In this document: positions 1 to 6,406 of the stretch, in pieces
Layout of the letters: each line of letters begins with the position of its first letter
How positions within the stretch are numbered: the stretch's first letter is position 1
Assembly (NCBI GenBank): GCA_964466745.1
Contig: CAYXOX010000084.1
Location: 1-12,753 of the forward strand
Origin: CAYXOX01 sp964466745
Lineage (GTDB): Bacteria > Pseudomonadota > Alphaproteobacteria > Rhodobacterales > Rhodobacteraceae
Direction: 5' to 3'
Length of the DNA: 12,753 nt
The notes under the pieces: model-generated
The model's database searches: none
What the model saw: only the letters and a program-made list of their open reading frames with translations
Told to the model about the DNA's origin: nothing
Position numbers and translations under genes: made by a program

Positions 1-22
1 GTTCGAGCAGGATCGCTTGCAT
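1..22 (-). CDS. rplI: Ribosomal protein L9, N-terminal fragment (cut by window edge)
   Basis: Only the first seven codons are inside the window. On the minus strand they read M-Q-A-I-L-L-E, which matches the very conserved start of bacterial L9 (M-Q-V-I-L-L-E). A good ribosome binding site (GAGGAA in the minus-strand sense) lies just upstream, between this ATG and the rpsR stop, and only 10 bases separate the two genes. L9 is a large-subunit protein that binds 23S rRNA at the base of the L1 stalk. The rpsF-rpsR-rplI order is the standard bacterial operon, which supports the call despite the short length. Confidence 0.85.
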
Positions 23-32
23 GGTGCGTTCC

Positions 33-260
33 TCACTTCACGGCGTAGGGCAGGAGCGCGAGAAACCGTGCGCGCTTGATGGCCCGGGCCAGTTCGCGTT
101 GCTTCTTGGCCGAAACGGCGGTGATCCGCGACGGCACGATCTTGCCCCGCTCGGAAATGTACCGCTGAAGAAGGCGCGTGTCCTTGTAATCGATCTTCGG
201 CGCGTTGTCGCCGGAGAAGGGGCACACCTTGCGGCGGCGGAAAAACGGTTTGGCTGCCAT
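33..260 (-). CDS. rpsR: 30S ribosomal protein S18
   Basis: The product is 75 residues, the usual length for S18. It carries the typical basic N-terminus (F-F-R-R-R-K-V-C-P-F), the D-Y-K-D segment and the conserved stretch L-x-R-Y-I-S-E-R-G-K-I-V-P-S-R-I-T-A. S18 forms a heterodimer with S6 on the platform of the 30S subunit and contacts 16S rRNA. The start ATG (258-260) is preceded, on the minus strand, by an AGAGGAGA ribosome binding site that lies in the 17-base gap after rpsF, so the two genes are surely co-transcribed. Nothing in the sequence looks unusual. Confidence 0.97.
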   Translation of the reverse strand: MAAKPFFRRRKVCPFSGDNAPKIDYKDTRLLQRYISERGKIVPSRITAVSAKKQRELARAIKRARFLALLPYAVK

Positions 261-277
261 GGGTTGTTCTCCTCTGC

Positions 278-631
278 TCAGCGGCGTTCGCGGCGGGAAT
301 CGCGCTCGTCGCGCTTTTGCATCTGGACGGACGGCAACTCGGCGTGCTCGTCGACCTTGATGGTGAGCACGCGCATGACATCGTCGTGGAGGCGCATCAG
401 GCGCTCCATTTCCTGCACGGCGGGCGCGGGGGCATCGGAGCGCAGGAAGGCGTAGTGCCCCTTTCGGTTCTTGTTGATCTTGTAGGCCATCGTCTTCACG
501 CCCCAGTACTCGTGATCCACGAGCTTTCCGCCGTTGTCGGCGAGGACGGTTCCGAAGTGTTCCATGAGGCCTTCGGCCTGGGCGCCGGAAAGGTCCTGGC
601 GCGCGATGAAGACATGCTCGTACAGAGGCAT
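278..631 (-). CDS. rpsF: 30S ribosomal protein S6
   Basis: The product is 117 residues and begins M-P-L-Y-E-H-V-F-I-A-R-Q-D, the typical alphaproteobacterial S6 N-terminus. The internal segments W-G-V-K-T-M-A-Y-K-I-N-K-N-R-K-G-H-Y and M-x-R-L-M-R-L-H-D-D-V-M-R match the conserved S6 core (a ferredoxin-like fold). The last 15 or so residues are a charged, arginine-rich tail (K-R-D-E-R-D-S-R-R-E-R-R), which is usual in this group. S6 pairs with S18 on the 30S platform. It is the first gene of the rpsF-rpsR-rplI operon; an AGGAG binding site lies about 5-9 bases ahead of the ATG on the minus strand. A promoter candidate lies at 741-768. Confidence 0.97.
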   Translation of the reverse strand: MPLYEHVFIARQDLSGAQAEGLMEHFGTVLADNGGKLVDHEYWGVKTMAYKINKNRKGHYAFLRSDAPAPAVQEMERLMRLHDDVMRVLTIKVDEHAELPSVQMQKRDERDSRRERR

Positions 632-740
632 GCTTTCTCCTGTTCTGTCAGGGCGCGTTTCAAAGAGCCGGACCTAAGGATCTTCCGCACCCGTGCTCAC
701 GAGAGGCCGCGCCGATACATCATTCGCGGAAGACCCGCGA

Positions 741-768
741 CGTATACACGCCAACCTGCCGGATGCAA
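741..768 (-). promoter_or_regulatory. Candidate sigma-70 promoter for the rpsF operon
   Basis: On the minus strand, TTGCAT (763-768) and TATACG (741-746) are separated by 16 bases, giving fair -35 and -10 boxes pointing towards rpsF. Transcription would start near 734, leaving a leader of about 100 bases. It is the best match in the divergent gap, but it was found by eye and has no experimental support. Confidence 0.42.
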
Positions 769-850
769 CAGGGGCGTGGGCAGCGCGCGGGGGAGGGCCG
801 CTGCGACGCACCCCGACGCTGCCGAAGGGGGGGCGCAATACAACCATAGA

Positions 851-893
851 CTGAAAATCATCCACAGGGCGCCCCAATGCTGCCTGATTTCAG
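851..893. repeat. Imperfect inverted repeat upstream of the membrane protein gene
   Basis: CTGAAAATCA (851-860) and TGATTTCAG (885-893) are complementary apart from one extra A in the left arm. The 24-base interval contains the palindrome GGGCGCCC (867-874). The repeat ends 37 bases ahead of the ATG at 931, so it could be an operator for a dimeric regulator or a hairpin in the 5' leader. There is no T-tract, so it is not a terminator. Confidence 0.4.
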
Positions 894-930
894 GGATTGA
901 TTAACCATCGGGATTACTCGGGAGTGCAAC

Positions 931-1479
931 ATGGTCACCCTGTCCGATTTCATGGACAAGACCTCGCAGGACGGAAGCGGCGGACCGGGCAAGGTGCGCG
1001 TGGAGCAGACGCCCTGGGGGTTCATCCTTCCCGGTCGCTTCCGCCAGGGCGCGGTGATGCCGCTGCTGCGTGCCGTGGCGGTGTTTCTGGGCGTCTCCTT
1101 CGTCTTCGGTGCGGTCGGGCTCTGGGTTGTGCCGGGCTCGAGCTACGCGGCCGACATCATCCTGATGAAGGTGCTGATCTCGATGACCTGCCTCTACGTC
1201 GGCGTGGTGCTGATCCAGGTGGGTGAGGAGGTCGGCAAGCCGGAGGTTCATCTCGATACGCTCCGCCGGGAAGTGCGCCTCGTGGAGCGTGCGCGGAACG
1301 GCTCCGGCAAGCTGCTCGGCCTGCATCCCTTCGCCGATCTTTCCGGGCTCGAGCTCAAGGGCAACCGGCTGATCATCCACAACCGCGAGGGAGAGCTTCT
1401 CGCCTCGGTCGAACTCGAGAGCGAGGAGCGCTCCGACGTGGAAGACCAGCTTCGCAACGAGGTGTTCGGCCGCCGCTGA
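931..1479 (+). CDS. Unrecognised small membrane protein with two transmembrane segments
   Basis: I do not recognise a named family. The 182-residue product has a polar N-terminal section (1-40), two hydrophobic segments (about 42-67 and 76-97) joined by a short loop, and a soluble C-terminal domain (about 100-182) rich in charged residues with several alternating hydrophobic stretches that suggest beta strands. With both ends on the same side, the soluble parts are probably cytoplasmic. The ATG is supported by a GGGAG ribosome binding site at 920-924. It lies just ahead of fabD and diverges from the ribosomal operon, so a link to envelope or lipid metabolism is possible but is only an inference from position. 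It is probably a lineage-restricted conserved hypothetical protein. Confidence 0.8.
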   Translation: MVTLSDFMDKTSQDGSGGPGKVRVEQTPWGFILPGRFRQGAVMPLLRAVAVFLGVSFVFGAVGLWVVPGSSYAADIILMKVLISMTCLYVGVVLIQVGEEVGKPEVHLDTLRREVRLVERARNGSGKLLGLHPFADLSGLELKGNRLIIHNREGELLASVELESEERSDVEDQLRNEVFGRR

Positions 1480-1483
1480 CGCC

Positions 1484-1505
1484 GCGGCGCGCGCAGGCGC
1501 GCCGC
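1484..1505 (+). repeat. Perfect 9-bp GC hairpin between the membrane protein gene and fabD
   Basis: GCGGCGCGC (1484-1492) and GCGCGCCGC (1497-1505) pair perfectly around the tetraloop GCAG, starting 5 bases after the stop codon at 1477-1479. No run of T follows, so this is not a classical intrinsic terminator. It may stabilise the 3' end of the upstream message or mark a Rho-dependent end. In sequence this GC-rich a short hairpin can also arise by chance. Confidence 0.5.
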
Positions 1506-1573
1506 ACCCCGCGCATTGCCCTGCCACCGTGCAGCCGCTACGAGACGGCGGGTTCAACGGTGGAGGCGCGCGA

Positions 1574-2521
1574 ATGACGCTGGCATTTCTGTTTCCGGGG
1601 CAGGGCGCCCAGCAGGTTGGCATGGGGCGCGAACTCGCCGGCGCCTATCCGGCCGCCGCGGCGGTGTTCGATGAAGTGGACGACGCGCTCGGCGAGAAGC
1701 TCTCGCAGCTGATCTGGGAAGGGCCGCAGGAGACGCTGACGCTCACCGCGAACGCGCAGCCTGCGTTGATGGCGACCTCGATCGCGGCGCTGCGGGCACT
1801 GGAGGCCGAGGGCGTGGACGCGGGAGCTGCCGCCTTCCTGGCCGGGCACTCCCTCGGAGAGTATTCCGCGCTCTGCGCGGCCGGCGTTCTATCGGTGGCC
1901 GACACCGCGCGGCTGCTGCGCATCCGCGGCGACGCCATGCAGCGTGCGGTGGCGCCGGGCGAGGGCGCCATGGCCGCCTTGCTCGGCTTGGGCCTCGAGG
2001 ATGCCCAGGCCGTTGCGCGCGAAGCAGAGGAAGGGCAGTGCTGCGCCGCTGCGAACGACAACGATCCCACGCAGGTGGTGATTTCCGGACATGCCGCGGC
2101 CGTGGCACGCGCCGTCGAGATCGCCAGGGAGCGGGGTGCCAAGCGCGCGGTGATGCTGCCTGTCTCGGCCCCGTTTCACTGCGCCCTGATGGCGCCAGCG
2201 GCCGAGGCGATGGCCGAGGCGCTTGCGGATGTAGCCTTCGCCGAGCCGCGCGTTCCGGTCGTGCCGAACACCATCGCCCGGGGCTGCGACAGCGCGGAGC
2301 TTCTGCGCAGTTTCCTGGTGGACCAGGTGACGCATATGGTGCGCTGGCGCGAAAGCGTGGCCTGGATGGCCGCCAACGGCGTGACCGAGACGTGGGAGAT
2401 CGGGGCCGGAAAGGCGCTTTCGGGCATGGTGCGACGGATCGACAGGAGCCTCGCGTCGCGTGCCGTCGGCACGCCCGGGGATGTCAGGGAAGCTGCGGAT
2501 TCACTTGGAAAGGGAGCCTGA
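1574..2521 (+). CDS. fabD: Malonyl-CoA:ACP transacylase
   Basis: FabD moves malonyl groups from CoA to the acyl carrier protein, which supplies the extender unit for fatty acid synthesis in the cytoplasm. The 315-residue product is close to the 309 of E. coli FabD. It begins with the F-P-G-Q-G-A-Q motif (7-13), has the nucleophile elbow G-H-S-L-G (Ser93), the substrate-binding Arg118, and the catalytic His202 in S-A-P-F-H. The frame is open upstream to 1529, but the start at 1574 is preferred because GGAGG lies at 1562-1566 with ideal spacing and because the family motif then sits near the N-terminus. fabG follows after 3 bases, so the two are co-transcribed. Confidence 0.97.
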   Translation: MTLAFLFPGQGAQQVGMGRELAGAYPAAAAVFDEVDDALGEKLSQLIWEGPQETLTLTANAQPALMATSIAALRALEAEGVDAGAAAFLAGHSLGEYSALCAAGVLSVADTARLLRIRGDAMQRAVAPGEGAMAALLGLGLEDAQAVAREAEEGQCCAAANDNDPTQVVISGHAAAVARAVEIARERGAKRAVMLPVSAPFHCALMAPAAEAMAEALADVAFAEPRVPVVPNTIARGCDSAELLRSFLVDQVTHMVRWRESVAWMAANGVTETWEIGAGKALSGMVRRIDRSLASRAVGTPGDVREAADSLGKGA

Positions 2522-2524
2522 GAC

Positions 2525-3262
2525 ATGTTCGACCTGACCGGCAAGACGGCGCTCGTGACGGGCGCATCGGGAGGGATCGGCGGCGAGATCGCCCGCGCCC
2601 TGCACGCCGCCGGCGCCGCGGTGGGCCTTTCGGGAACCCGCGAGGGGCCGCTCGGCGAACTCGCGGGCGCGCTGGGCGCGCGCGCGCATGTGCTGCCGGC
2701 CGACCTTTCCGCGCCCGACGCGCCCGCGGCGCTGGTGGCGCAGGCCGCCGACGCGATGGGCGGGCTCGATATCCTCGTGAACAATGCAGGGATCACCCGC
2801 GACGGGCTCTTCATGCGGATGTCCGACGAGGACTGGGCGCAGGTGCTCGATGTGAACCTCACCGCCGTGATGCGCCTGAGCCGTGCCGCGATCCGCCCCA
2901 TGATGAAGGCGCGCTGGGGCCGCATCATCAACATCGGCTCCATCGTTGGGGCCACCGGCAACGCGGGCCAGGCGAACTACGCCGCCGCCAAGGCCGGGCT
3001 GGTGGGGCTCAGCAAATCGCTCGCCCAGGAAGTGGCGAACCGCGGCGTGACCGTGAACGCCATCGCGCCGGGCTTCATCGCGACCGCCATGACCGACAAG
3101 CTCAACGAGGCGCAGAAGGCCGCGATCCTCGCGCAGATCCCGGCCGCGCGCATGGGCGAGGCGCGCGAAATCGGGGCGGCAGCGCTCTATCTCGCCAGCG
3201 AGGAAGCGGCCTACGTGACCGGCGCGACCTTGCACGTCAACGGCGGAATGGCCATGTTCTGA
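2525..3262 (+). CDS. fabG: 3-oxoacyl-ACP reductase
   Basis: FabG carries out the NADPH-dependent reduction of beta-ketoacyl-ACP, the first reductive step of each elongation cycle. The 245-residue product is a classical short-chain dehydrogenase of normal length. It shows the cofactor motif T-G-A-S-G-G-I-G (12-19), N-N-A-G (86-89), and catalytic residues Asn111, Ser139, Tyr152 and Lys156 (Y-A-A-A-K). The C-terminus has the usual P-G-F-I-A-T and H-V-N-G-G-M segments. An AGGGAG binding site (2511-2516) sits inside the end of fabD. The next gene, acpP, encodes the carrier protein that holds its substrate. Confidence 0.97.
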   Translation: MFDLTGKTALVTGASGGIGGEIARALHAAGAAVGLSGTREGPLGELAGALGARAHVLPADLSAPDAPAALVAQAADAMGGLDILVNNAGITRDGLFMRMSDEDWAQVLDVNLTAVMRLSRAAIRPMMKARWGRIINIGSIVGATGNAGQANYAAAKAGLVGLSKSLAQEVANRGVTVNAIAPGFIATAMTDKLNEAQKAAILAQIPAARMGEAREIGAAALYLASEEAAYVTGATLHVNGGMAMF

Positions 3263-3290
3263 GCGCCGCGGGAGAGCCCAGCGAAAGCGT

Positions 3291-3318
3291 TTGCGTCCAG
3301 GGGTTCATGTGCTATAGG
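3291..3318 (+). promoter_or_regulatory. Candidate sigma-70 promoter for acpP
   Basis: TTGCGT (3291-3296) and TATAGG (3313-3318) are 16 bases apart, with TGC directly before the -10 box. This gives a leader of about 120 bases before the acpP ATG. A separate promoter fits the need for far more carrier protein than fabD or fabG, and the terminator after acpP makes a single-gene transcript likely. Found by eye; not tested. Confidence 0.5.
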
Positions 3319-3446
3319 CGCCGCAGATTTGGCCGGGGGCGCATCGCTGCAGGCCGTCATCGCCGCTCCCTGTCCGGGTGCGGAAGCGCCGCTCAGGCGC
3401 GAGCAGAACCGGGCGGAAAGCCCCCGAGAGAAGACGAGGACAGATC

Positions 3447-3680
3447 ATGAGCGACGTCGCCGATCGCGTGAAGAAAATCGTTGTGGAACACCTTGGTGTC
3501 GAGGAAGAAAAGGTGAGCGAGAGCGCCTCCTTCATCGATGACCTCGGCGCCGACAGCCTCGATACCGTCGAGCTGGTGATGGCCTTCGAGGAGGAGTTCG
3601 GCATCGAGATCCCCGACGACGCCGCCGAGACGATCCAGACCTTCGGCGACGCGGTGAAGTTCATCGAGGACGCTTCCTGA
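3447..3680 (+). CDS. acpP: Acyl carrier protein
   Basis: The 77-residue, highly acidic product is the size of E. coli AcpP. The motif D-L-G-A-D-S-L-D contains Ser37, the attachment site for 4'-phosphopantetheine. The helix after it (T-V-E-L-V-M-A-F-E-E-E-F) is the recognition helix used by fatty-acid enzymes. The frame is open upstream to 3378, but the ATG at 3447 is right because it follows GAGGA (3436-3440) and gives the canonical M-S-D-V-A-D-R-V-K-K start. The gene lies between the enzymes that load (FabD), reduce (FabG) and elongate (FabF) its cargo. It has its own promoter candidate upstream and a strong terminator directly after it. Confidence 0.98.
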   Translation: MSDVADRVKKIVVEHLGVEEEKVSESASFIDDLGADSLDTVELVMAFEEEFGIEIPDDAAETIQTFGDAVKFIEDAS

Positions 3681-3702
3681 AGCGATCCCGTACGTTCGCG
3701 TG

Positions 3703-3734
3703 AACGGCGCCTTTCGGGGCGCCGTTTTTCTTTT
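3703..3734 (+). terminator. Rho-independent terminator after acpP
   Basis: AACGGCGCC (3703-3711) pairs perfectly with GGCGCCGTT (3718-3726) around the loop TTTCGG, and a T-rich tract (TTTTTCTTTT, 3725-3734) follows. It begins 22 bases after the acpP stop. It should end most transcripts from the acpP promoter and separates fabF-mltG from the upstream genes. Confidence 0.93.
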
Positions 3735-3767
3735 GCGCGCCCGCGGGGCAGCGCTACTGCCGGTGTC

Positions 3768-3797
3768 TTGCCGAGCCTGCCGCCGCCGGTCTATCAC
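3768..3797 (+). promoter_or_regulatory. Weak promoter candidate for fabF-mltG
   Basis: After the acpP terminator, fabF needs its own start of transcription. The best match is TTGCCG (3768-3773) and TATCAC (3792-3797) with an 18-base spacer. Both boxes are imperfect and the spacing is one base over the optimum, so this is only a suggestion. Confidence 0.25.
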
Positions 3798-3862
3798 GGC
3801 GCTAGCGACGCGTGGGGTTCCCGCGGCGGCGAACGAACGCGATGTCTGGCAGGGGTAAGCCC

Positions 3863-5128
3863 ATGAAAATCCGGCGTGTGGTGGTGACGGGGCTCGGCAT
3901 GGTGACGCCGCTTGCCTGCGGCGTCGAAACGACCTGGGCACGCCTCTTGGACGGACAGTCGGGCGCGGGCACCATAACGCGTTTCGATGCGGCGCATCTG
4001 GCCACAACCTACGCCTGCGAGATTCCGCTGGGTGACGGCAGAGACGGCACCTTCAACCCCGACGATTGGATGGAGCCGAAGGAGCGCCGGAAGGTCGATG
4101 ATTTCATCCTCTACGCCATGGCCGCCGCAACGCAGGCGGTCGCGGATTCGGGGTGGCTGCCGCAGGACGATGAGGGCCGCGAGCGCACCGGCGTGATGAT
4201 CGGCTCGGGCATCGGCGGGCTCACCTCCATCGCCGAAACAGCGGTCCTGCTCAAGGAGCGCGGGCCGCGGCGCGTTTCCCCGTTCTTCATTCCTTCTGCG
4301 CTCATCAACCTCGCATCGGGGCAGGTCAGCATCCGCTATGGCTTCAAGGGCCCGAACCATGCGCCCGTTACCGCGTGTTCCACCGGGGCCCATGCCATCG
4401 GCGACGCGTCCCGCCTGATCGCGCTCGGAGACGCCGACGTGATGGTGGCCGGCGGCGCCGAGGCGCCGATCTCCGAGATCGGCATTGCCGGGTTCAACGC
4501 CTGCAAGGCGCTTTCCACGAAATGGGGCCACGCGCCCGAACGGGCCTCGCGCCCCTATGACGCGGACCGGGACGGGTTCGTGATGGGCGAGGGCGCGGGC
4601 GTGGTGATCCTCGAGGAGCGTGAGCACGCGCTTGCGCGCGGCGCCAAGATCTATGCCGAGGTGCTCGGTTACGGGCTTTCGGGGGACGCCTATCACATCA
4701 CGGCGCCCTCCGAGGATGGCGACGGGGCGCTTCGCTCCATGCGAGCGGCGCTGCGAAACGCGGGGCTGGAGCCCGCCGCGATCGACTACATCAACGCGCA
4801 CGGCACCTCGACCATGGCCGACACCATCGAGCTCGGGGCGGTGGAGCGGCTTCTGGGCGAGGCGGCGCACCGCGCGACCATGAGTTCCACGAAATCCGCC
4901 ACCGGCCACCTGCTGGGGGCCGCAGGCGCGATCGAGGCGATCTTCTCCATCCTTGCCATCCGTGACCAGGTGGCCCCGCCGACGATCAACCTGGAGACCC
5001 CGGCGGTGGAAACCCCGCTCGACCTCGCGCCCAACCTCCGCCGCGACCGGCCTATCCGATGTGCCCTTTCGAACTCCTTCGGCTTCGGGGGTACCAACGC
5101 CAGCGTGATCTTCGGGAGCCCTGAATGA
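3863..5128 (+). CDS. fabF: Beta-ketoacyl-ACP synthase II
   Basis: FabF condenses malonyl-ACP with acyl-ACP and, in many bacteria, adjusts unsaturated fatty acids to temperature. The 421-residue product is near the 413 of E. coli FabF. The thiolase-fold catalytic set is present: Cys172 in T-A-C-S-T-G, His313 in N-A-H-G-T-S-T, Lys344 and His349 in S-T-K-S-A-T-G-H. The glycine-rich G-F-G-G-T-N motif is at 407-412. The frame is open to 3812, with other ATGs at 3812 and 3842. The start at 3863 is chosen because AGGGG (3851-3855) is well spaced and because the family normally begins with R-R-V-V-V-T-G-L-G. It overlaps mltG by four bases (ATGA). Confidence 0.97.
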   Translation: MKIRRVVVTGLGMVTPLACGVETTWARLLDGQSGAGTITRFDAAHLATTYACEIPLGDGRDGTFNPDDWMEPKERRKVDDFILYAMAAATQAVADSGWLPQDDEGRERTGVMIGSGIGGLTSIAETAVLLKERGPRRVSPFFIPSALINLASGQVSIRYGFKGPNHAPVTACSTGAHAIGDASRLIALGDADVMVAGGAEAPISEIGIAGFNACKALSTKWGHAPERASRPYDADRDGFVMGEGAGVVILEEREHALARGAKIYAEVLGYGLSGDAYHITAPSEDGDGALRSMRAALRNAGLEPAAIDYINAHGTSTMADTIELGAVERLLGEAAHRATMSSTKSATGHLLGAAGAIEAIFSILAIRDQVAPPTINLETPAVETPLDLAPNLRRDRPIRCALSNSFGFGGTNASVIFGSPE

Positions 5129-6297
5129 TCTGGCGCAACATCGCCTCGAACGCACTCACGCTGTTCGTGATCCTGCTGTTCCTTCTGGCAGGGGTCGTTC
5201 TTTGGGGCAACAATACCTATCGCGCGGAGGGGCCGCTGGCCGAGGCCATCTGCCTCGAGGTGCCGCGCGGCACCAACATGGCCCGCGTGGCCGATGAACT
5301 GGAACGGCAGGGCGCCGTGGTTTCGCCGACCGTCTTCAGGCTGGGTGCCGACTACACCGAGAAATCCAGCGAGTTGAAGGCCGGCAGCTTTCTCGTGCCG
5401 CCGGGCGCCTCCATGGAAGAGATCGTCGACATCATCACCCGCGGCGGGGCAAGCACCTGCGGCACGGAGGTCGTCTACCGGATCGGGGTGACGCGGACCA
5501 CCGTGCAGGTCCGCGAGCTTGACCCGGCTTCGGGGCGCTTCGTGGAACGGGCGCAGTTCGAGCCCGGATCCGAGGAGGTGGTGCCAGCGGTCTACGAGGA
5601 TGTGAAACAGAGCGTCGACACCCGCTACCGCATTCTCTTCGCCGAGGGCGCGACGAGCTGGCAGGTGACAGAGGGCCTGCGCGCGCTCGACATTCTCGAG
5701 GGGGAGATCGCGGAGGTGCCGCCCGAGGGCACGCTGGCCCCTGACAGCTACGAGGTGCGCCCGGGCGATGACCGCGCCGCGCTGCTGGCGGCAATGGCTT
5801 CGGCGCAAGCCGCGCGACTTGCGGAGGTCTGGGCGAACCGCGCGGAGGGCCTGCCCATCGAGACGCCCGAGGAGGCCCTGATCCTCGCCTCGATCATCGA
5901 GAAGGAGACCGGCGTGCCCGAGGAACGTGGCACGGTGGCCTCCGTGTTCACCAACCGGCTCGAGCGGGGCATGCGCCTGCAGACGGACCCGACGGTGATC
6001 TACGGGGTGACCCGCGGGCAGGGCGTGCTGGGGCGCGGCCTGCGCCAGAGCGAGCTGCGCGCCGAGACGCCCTGGAACACCTACGTGATCGACGGGCTGC
6101 CGCCGACGCCGATCGCGAACCCGGGGTTCGCCAGCCTCGAGGCGGCCGTGAACCCGCCCGAAACGCCCTACATCTTCTTCGTGGCCGATGGCACCGGTGG
6201 GCACGCCTTTGCCGAGACGCTCGACGAGCACAACCGCAACGTTGCCAGGTGGCGCGAGATCGAGGCCCAGCGGGAACAGGAAGCAGGCGAGAACTAG
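5125..6297 (+). CDS. mltG: Endolytic murein transglycosylase
   Basis: MltG (YceG family) is an inner-membrane lytic transglycosylase that cuts nascent peptidoglycan strands and is thought to set their length. The 390-residue product has a short cytoplasmic N-terminus, one membrane helix (about 10-28), a LysM-like region (about 42-110) and the catalytic domain (about 165-375). The catalytic glutamate is expected at Glu259 in S-I-I-E-K-E-T; the downstream N-R-L-E-R-G-M-R-L-Q-T-D-P-T-V-I-Y-G block and P-x-T-P-I-A-N-P-G are family hallmarks. It is about 50 residues longer than E. coli MltG, with extra sequence near 112-168 between the two domains. The start overlaps the fabF stop (ATGA) and has a GGGAG site at 5114-5118. 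It is the last host gene before the gene transfer agent cluster. Confidence 0.95.
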   Translation: MIWRNIASNALTLFVILLFLLAGVVLWGNNTYRAEGPLAEAICLEVPRGTNMARVADELERQGAVVSPTVFRLGADYTEKSSELKAGSFLVPPGASMEEIVDIITRGGASTCGTEVVYRIGVTRTTVQVRELDPASGRFVERAQFEPGSEEVVPAVYEDVKQSVDTRYRILFAEGATSWQVTEGLRALDILEGEIAEVPPEGTLAPDSYEVRPGDDRAALLAAMASAQAARLAEVWANRAEGLPIETPEEALILASIIEKETGVPEERGTVASVFTNRLERGMRLQTDPTVIYGVTRGQGVLGRGLRQSELRAETPWNTYVIDGLPPTPIANPGFASLEAAVNPPETPYIFFVADGTGGHAFAETLDEHNRNVARWREIEAQREQEAGEN

Positions 6298-6316
6298 CGG
6301 TCAGGCGCTGCATCGA

Positions 6317-6331
6317 TTAGGAATTTGTTAA
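6317..6331 (+). promoter_or_regulatory. CtrA-like binding site upstream of the GTA cluster
   Basis: The sequence TTAG-GAATTTG-TTAA matches the alphaproteobacterial CtrA consensus TTAA-N7-TTAA at seven of eight fixed positions. It lies 40 bases upstream of the -35 box at 6372, a position suitable for an activator. CtrA is known to be needed for GTA expression in Rhodobacter capsulatus, where the effect is considered indirect, through the activator GafA. Direct binding here is an inference. Confidence 0.4.
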
Positions 6332-6371
6332 CGGCAGCGTGCGCTTATGCGTCGATCTTCAGGTTTTTTTC

Positions 6372-6400
6372 TTGACATTCCGCACGGTCCCTGGTACCAC
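6372..6400 (+). promoter_or_regulatory. Candidate promoter of the gene transfer agent operon
   Basis: TTGACA (6372-6377) is a perfect -35 box. It is followed by a 17-base spacer, an extended -10 element (TG at 6392-6393) and a weak -10 hexamer, TACCAC (6395-6400). A run of seven T (6364-6370) lies directly upstream and could act like an UP element. The strong -35 with a poor -10 suggests a promoter that needs help. Transcription should start near 6406-6408, about 84 bases ahead of the first GTA gene. Confidence 0.65.
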
Positions 6401-6406
6401 TTGAGA

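Larger units (their letters stand above)
632..930. other. Divergent intergenic region between rpsF and the membrane protein gene
   Basis: No credible coding frame is seen in these 299 bases. The part next to rpsF holds the promoter candidate at 741-768 and a leader with a possible 5-bp stem (CCGCG/CGCGG, arms 707-711 and 725-729). The middle (about 775-838) is a G-rich stretch. The part next to the plus-strand gene holds an imperfect inverted repeat (arms 851-860 and 885-893). No convincing sigma-70 promoter was found for the plus-strand gene, although one must exist here or the gene must rely on an unusual sigma factor. Confidence 0.6.

Noticed and set aside
858..866. TCATCCACA, one mismatch from a DnaA box
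   Set aside because: A single imperfect box, with no cluster of boxes and no AT-rich unwinding region nearby, does not support an origin or DnaA control.
2038..3450. Plus-strand open frame of 470 codons across the end of fabD and all of fabG
   Set aside because: It is out of frame with two clear enzymes, very rich in Arg and Gly, and crosses gene boundaries and the acpP promoter.
3794..5155. Minus-strand open frame of 453 codons opposite fabF
   Set aside because: It mirrors fabF almost exactly, and the plus-strand frame has all the catalytic residues of the synthase.
6364..6370. Run of seven T after mltG as a possible terminator
   Set aside because: No stable GC-rich stem precedes it, and it sits right next to the TTGACA box, where an AT-rich upstream element is a better explanation.
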